A DNA stretch of 8,254 nt from an uncultured Collinsella sp. (lineage in GTDB: Bacteria; Actinomycetota; Coriobacteriia; Coriobacteriales; Coriobacteriaceae), in contig USHS01000047.1 of assembly GCA_900554585.1 (NCBI GenBank), positions 1 to 8,254 of the forward strand. The letters run 5' to 3'. The translations under genes were made by a program, and so were the position numbers. Positions 5,249 to 8,254 of the stretch are shown piece after piece. Position 1 is the stretch's first letter. The number at the start of each line of letters is the position of its first letter. Under the pieces are notes generated by a model. The model worked only from the letters and a program-made list of their open reading frames with translations, made no database searches and was not told the DNA's origin.

Positions 5249-7012
5249 TTACTTGCTCGCGAACAGCCAGATCAGGACGATCACGAGGATTACGGCGACA
5301 ATGCAGACGATGGCGCCGGTGAATTTGATGCGTGAGTCGCGGGTGCGCTCGCGCACGTCGTCCTCGGCGGCTTCGAGTTGAGCCACTTCGTGCTCGGTTT
5401 CGGCGTACTCGGCCTTATCGCGGACCAGAGAGCCCGCGAGCGATTCGGTAATCTCGGGATGGTCGTGCACCTCGGTCGCCTGCTCGATGATCGACTGTGC
5501 GTGCGCGACGTCAGCCTGGGCATCGGCGATAGCCTGCTCTTGCTCTCGACGCGCCTTGTCCTCGGCGGCGATCTTCTCGCGCAGTTCGCGCTGGCGCGTT
5601 GCCGCGGCGGCTTTTGCGGTCTGCAGCTCATCGCGCGCGGCATCGGCCTCGGCCGTCACGGCCTGATGGGCGCGCTTGGCGTCGGCGATGGGGGCTTGCG
5701 CCTGCTCGACGGCGTGCTCGGCGGCCGCGAGCGAGTGCTCAAGATCGGCGGTGATGTGCGGGACATCTTCCTCGGCTTTGCGCAGAGCATCGGCCGTGTC
5801 GGAGATCTGCATCGAAAGCTCGCTGGTGCGCACCGTGTAATTGGCGGGATTTGCCGAAGGATTGCGCTGCAGCTCGGCATACTCGTGGCGCAGCGTTTCG
5901 AGTTGAGCGCGCGTGGCGTCGACGGTTTGCTGAGCTGCGGCAATGCCGGCGTCGCGCTCGGCCTGCACCTTGTCGCGGATGCGCTTGGAATCCTCGAGGC
6001 GTCGAACGAGGCGGTTACCAGTCTCACGCGAGCTGGCTTCGCGCGCCTCCACGGCATCGAGTGCGGCTTTGAGACGCCGCTCGGTGGCGTCGTCCTCTTC
6101 TTTTATTTGCTCGAGCTGCGCCTTGAGCTCTGTTGCCTTGGCAGCATGGGTATCGCGGCCGATTTCTGCCGCCGCGGCGGCCTTTTGTGCCGTGTCGATA
6201 GTCTGACGCTGCTCGGCAACGATTTGGTCGTAGCGCCCTGCGATGTCTTGGCGTGTCTCGAGCTCCTCGCCTTGATCGGCGATGCGCTGCTCCAACTCTG
6301 CCAAGTGATCGCGTGCATCGGCGAGTGCCTTCTTTGCGGCATTCATCTCGCGCATGGCCGAGGCACCCTGGGCAATAAAAGTGCCTACGGCGTTGGCGGT
6401 GTTTGAGACGGCACTTCCCAGATCGCGGCTGGCTGCGGGGGCGTGCGGGGCGGTCGGGTGAGCGGCGTTCGCCGTGCCCGAATCGGGCGTCTGCGGCGTG
6501 GCGATGCTGCCGGTGCCGCCCTCGACTACGGAAAAGCCGGCAGCGTGCGGATCAACTGCATCGGCACCAATGGTGGGATGCTCGAGCTGCAGGAACGAGG
6601 GCAGGGTGCTGCCTTGGTCGGCAACGGGGGTCTCGCCAGGCACGAAGGTCGAGGCGGCCTCGGCAGCCTCCTCTTCTTCGGCGTCAACATCGGCGTCGGC
6701 CACGGCGTTTTTCATCGCTTTGACGGCATCCATCATGGAGTCCATGACGGCATCGAGCTCTTCTTCCGAAGATACCTCGATGGGGCCTTCTACTTGCGGG
6801 GCGGCTTCCTTTTCGGGGGCGTCGTCCTGAGCGGCCGAATCGTCGTTTTGCTCGCCGGCATCTTCGGCCGCAGGGATTTCCGTCGCAGCACCGTTATCCA
6901 GAGTGGCGTCGTCGACGTGGGTATCATTGCAGGTCGCAGCGTCAGTATCTGCGGCGACGTCTGCTGAATCATCAATATGCTGCTGAGTCTGGGGGTCCAG
7001 CTCGTCTGTCAT
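5249..7012 (-). CDS. Acidic coiled-coil protein with C-terminal membrane anchor
   Basis: I do not recognise a named family. The 587-residue protein has three visible parts. Residues 1 to about 200 are Asp/Glu/Ala-rich and largely low complexity, with one likely short helix at about 82-105. Residues about 215-383 and 396-560 are long Ala/Glu/Gln/Arg heptad-like stretches typical of coiled coils, broken by a Pro/Asn hinge at about 384-394 (NPSANPANY). Residues 564-584 form a single hydrophobic helix, with only three residues (ASK) after it. There is no signal peptide. Basic residues just before the helix (RIK) suggest the coiled coil is cytoplasmic and tethered by its C-terminus, like a tail-anchored protein. 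The ATG at 7012 is chosen because GAGGAG lies nine bases upstream; an ATG at 7018 would leave only three, and the open frame beyond has no support. A role as an envelope-tethered scaffold or spacer is a guess. Confidence 0.85.
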   Translation of the reverse strand: MTDELDPQTQQHIDDSADVAADTDAATCNDTHVDDATLDNGAATEIPAAEDAGEQNDDSAAQDDAPEKEAAPQVEGPIEVSSEEELDAVMDSMMDAVKAMKNAVADADVDAEEEEAAEAASTFVPGETPVADQGSTLPSFLQLEHPTIGADAVDPHAAGFSVVEGGTGSIATPQTPDSGTANAAHPTAPHAPAASRDLGSAVSNTANAVGTFIAQGASAMREMNAAKKALADARDHLAELEQRIADQGEELETRQDIAGRYDQIVAEQRQTIDTAQKAAAAAEIGRDTHAAKATELKAQLEQIKEEDDATERRLKAALDAVEAREASSRETGNRLVRRLEDSKRIRDKVQAERDAGIAAAQQTVDATRAQLETLRHEYAELQRNPSANPANYTVRTSELSMQISDTADALRKAEEDVPHITADLEHSLAAAEHAVEQAQAPIADAKRAHQAVTAEADAARDELQTAKAAAATRQRELREKIAAEDKARREQEQAIADAQADVAHAQSIIEQATEVHDHPEITESLAGSLVRDKAEYAETEHEVAQLEAAEDDVRERTRDSRIKFTGAIVCIVAVILVIVLIWLFASK

Positions 7013-7307
7013 AGGCATGTGCTCCTCATCGTTGTTTGTCACCCTATGATAAAGTCTCGCGCCGACATCCCGCGCGCTGCAGCAAAGTTTCAAAACGTGT
7101 TCGATGGCTCGCGTGGATAACAAAAAAATCGGCCTCTTTATTTGGTTTGCGCTTGACATTCCCTTCGCCGAAAGACGTTGCGCCGTTCGCCTGCTGCGGT
7201 CTTTATTTTTCACTTGAACCCGCTAAAGTTGCATTTCAGCTTTTGGCGCGTGAAGTTGGATGCGCGCAGTCGGCGGGCGTGCCCGTCGCGATTCGAAAGG
7301 ACTTTGT
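7013..7307. other. Divergent intergenic region without a clear gene
   Basis: This 295-base gap between two divergent genes must hold both promoters. A consensus -35-like TTGACA occurs on plus at 7153-7158, but no TAnnnT hexamer stands 16-19 bases downstream. A TAAAGT at 7224-7229 could be a -10 for the dehydrogenase gene, with a poor -35. Several A/T-rich patches (7121-7142, 7200-7214) contrast with the flanking GC-rich coding DNA. I see no strong hairpin, riboswitch or small coding frame. Confidence 0.4.
7022..7027 (-). promoter_or_regulatory. Ribosome-binding site of the coiled-coil gene
   Basis: The minus strand reads GAGGAG here. It sits nine bases before the ATG at 7012 and three before the ATG at 7018, which favours the inner start. 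Confidence 0.65.
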
Positions 7308-8108
7308 ATGGGACTTTTCACTGGTAAGACCGTGATCGTCACCGGCGGCGGCAAGGCCACGCTTAAGGACGGCTCCGCTGGCTCCATCGGTTACGGCATC
7401 GATATCGCTTTTGCCAAGGAGGGCGCGAACCTCGTCATTACCGGCCGCAACGTTGCCAAGCTCGAGGCTGCCAAGGAGTCCCTCGAGGCCGAGTATGGCA
7501 TCAAGGTTCTGCCTGTTCAGGCCGATGTCTCGGCTGGTCAGGATAACGAGGCCGTCGTCCAGAACGTCATCGACAAGGCCATCGAGGAGTTCGGCCGCAT
7601 CGACGCCGTCGTCAACAATGCCCAGGCCAGCGCCTCGGGCGTGACCATCGCCGACCACACCATGGATCAGTTTAACCTGGGCATTTATTCCGGTCTGTAT
7701 GCCACCTACCTGTACATGCAGAAGGCCTATCCGCACCTGAAGGAGACCAAGGGTTCCGTGGTTAACTTTGCCTCGGGCGCCGGTCTGTTTGGCAACTACG
7801 GTCAGTGCAGCTATGCCGCCGCCAAGGAAGGCATCCGCGGCTTGACCCGCGTTGCCGCCAACGAGTGGGGCAAGGACGGCATCAACGTCAACATCGTGTG
7901 CCCGCTTGCTTGGACCGCTGCGCTCGAGAACTTCCAGGATGCCTATCCCGAGGCGTTCAAGGCCAACGTCCACATGCCGCCGGCGGGTCATTACGGCGAC
8001 GTCGAGAAGGAAATCGGCCGCGTGGTCGTTCAGCTCTGCGGCCCCGACTTTAAGTACATGAACGGCGAGACTGTCACCCTCGAGGGTGGCATGGGCCAGC
8101 GGCCTTAA
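7308..8108 (+). CDS. Probable NADP-dependent 12-alpha-hydroxysteroid dehydrogenase (SDR family)
   Basis: This 266-residue short-chain dehydrogenase has a Rossmann nucleotide site TGGG...GSIGYGI (12-31), NNAQ in place of the usual NNAG (103-106), and the catalytic S156, Y169 and K173 (SYAAAK). R47 at the end of the second strand (TGRN) is the usual NADP(H) phosphate contact. From recall, several stretches match characterised clostridial bile-acid 12-alpha-HSDHs almost word for word: NNAQASASG, IYSGLYAT, NFASGAGLFGN, QCSYAAAKEGIRGL and the C-terminus LEGGMGQRP. Such enzymes interconvert the 12-alpha-hydroxyl and 12-oxo groups of bile acids such as cholate and deoxycholate. About seven extra residues (TLKDGSA) sit in the glycine-rich loop. 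The ATG at 7308 follows GAAAGGA by six bases; the frame stays open upstream without such a site. All 16 lysines use AAG, which suggests high expression. SDR assignment is certain; the exact steroid position is inferred. Confidence 0.8.
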   Translation: MGLFTGKTVIVTGGGKATLKDGSAGSIGYGIDIAFAKEGANLVITGRNVAKLEAAKESLEAEYGIKVLPVQADVSAGQDNEAVVQNVIDKAIEEFGRIDAVVNNAQASASGVTIADHTMDQFNLGIYSGLYATYLYMQKAYPHLKETKGSVVNFASGAGLFGNYGQCSYAAAKEGIRGLTRVAANEWGKDGINVNIVCPLAWTAALENFQDAYPEAFKANVHMPPAGHYGDVEKEIGRVVVQLCGPDFKYMNGETVTLEGGMGQRP

Positions 8109-8110
8109 GG

Positions 8111-8212
8111 GTTACGCGGTTTTACCAAACCGCGTAATGGCTCGACGCTGCGCGGTCACCAGAGCGACAACTTGTCATTCAAAGAGGGCGGCATGACCAG
8201 AAGGTCTATGCC
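8111..8212 (+). repeat. Composite hairpin repeat, copy 2 (truncated at contig end)
   Basis: It starts two bases after the dehydrogenase stop. TTACGCGGTTT (8112-8122) and AAACCGCGTAA (8127-8137) make an 11-bp perfect stem with a four-base loop. The GACGCTGC spacer motif follows (8144-8151), then the left arm and tip of the long hairpin. The last 62 bases of this copy align without gaps to 4889-4950 with 46 identities, including an uninterrupted 20-base core, GGCGGCATGACCAGAAGGTC (8187-8206 here). The genomic sequence ends just as the right arm begins (ATGCC, 8208-8212). Confidence 0.8.
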
Positions 8213-8254
8213 CTGTCTCTTATACACATCTCCGAGCCCACGAGACTCCTGAGC
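8213..8254. other. Sequencing adapter (Illumina Nextera) plus i7 index, not genomic
   Basis: Bases 8213-8231 are CTGTCTCTTATACACATCT, the transposon mosaic end used in Nextera libraries. Bases 8232-8246 (CCGAGCCCACGAGAC) complete the read-1 read-through adapter. The final eight bases, TCCTGAGC, sit exactly in the i7 index position and equal the index known as N704. This is untrimmed adapter at a contig end; nothing after 8212 should be annotated biologically. Confidence 0.98.

Noticed and set aside
5378..6406. 342-codon plus-strand frame opposite the coiled-coil gene
   Set aside because: It is the antisense of a repetitive Ala/Glu/Arg coding region and gives Leu/Gly/Val-rich sequence without domains or a ribosome-binding site.
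8213..8231. Genuine Tn5/IS50-type transposon end
   Set aside because: The mosaic end is followed immediately by the Nextera transfer sequence and a known index at the exact end of the sequence, so it is library adapter.

Overview
The window (the sequence is genomic up to base 8212) looks like a chromosomal segment of a high-GC, gut-associated Actinomycetota of the class Coriobacteriia, most likely Collinsella or a close relative. This is inferred from base composition, strong G/C-ending codon preference, and a reductase that closely resembles bile-acid 12-alpha-hydroxysteroid dehydrogenases. I see no prophage, transposase, CRISPR array, rRNA or tRNA gene.

Layout: on the minus strand at the left edge are the first 14 codons of an unknown basic protein. 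Upstream of it, on the same strand, is a 716-residue methionyl-tRNA synthetase-like protein with a degenerate KMSKS loop. Diverging from it on the plus strand are a DUF3267-type membrane metalloprotease candidate, the epoxyqueuosine reductase queH, and queA. queH and queA catalyse the last two steps of tRNA queuosine biosynthesis. A 398-base convergent intergenic region (4851-5248) follows and is packed with hairpins: a perfect-stem hairpin at the queA stop codon, a 99-base long hairpin, a terminator, a REP/BIME-like pair of inverted 33-base units, and a very stable terminator for the opposing gene. That opposing minus-strand gene encodes a 587-residue acidic coiled-coil protein with a C-terminal membrane anchor. 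After a 295-base divergent intergenic region, the plus strand carries the probable 12-alpha-hydroxysteroid dehydrogenase.

The most interesting non-coding signal is a composite repeat found immediately after the stop codons of both queA and the dehydrogenase gene: an 11-bp hairpin, a spacer, then a long hairpin with an invariant 20-base apical core. The second copy is cut in the middle of its long hairpin.

The last 42 bases (8213-8254) are not genomic. They are the Illumina Nextera read-through adapter followed by an 8-base i7 index, so this is the untrimmed end of a contig that broke inside the repeat.
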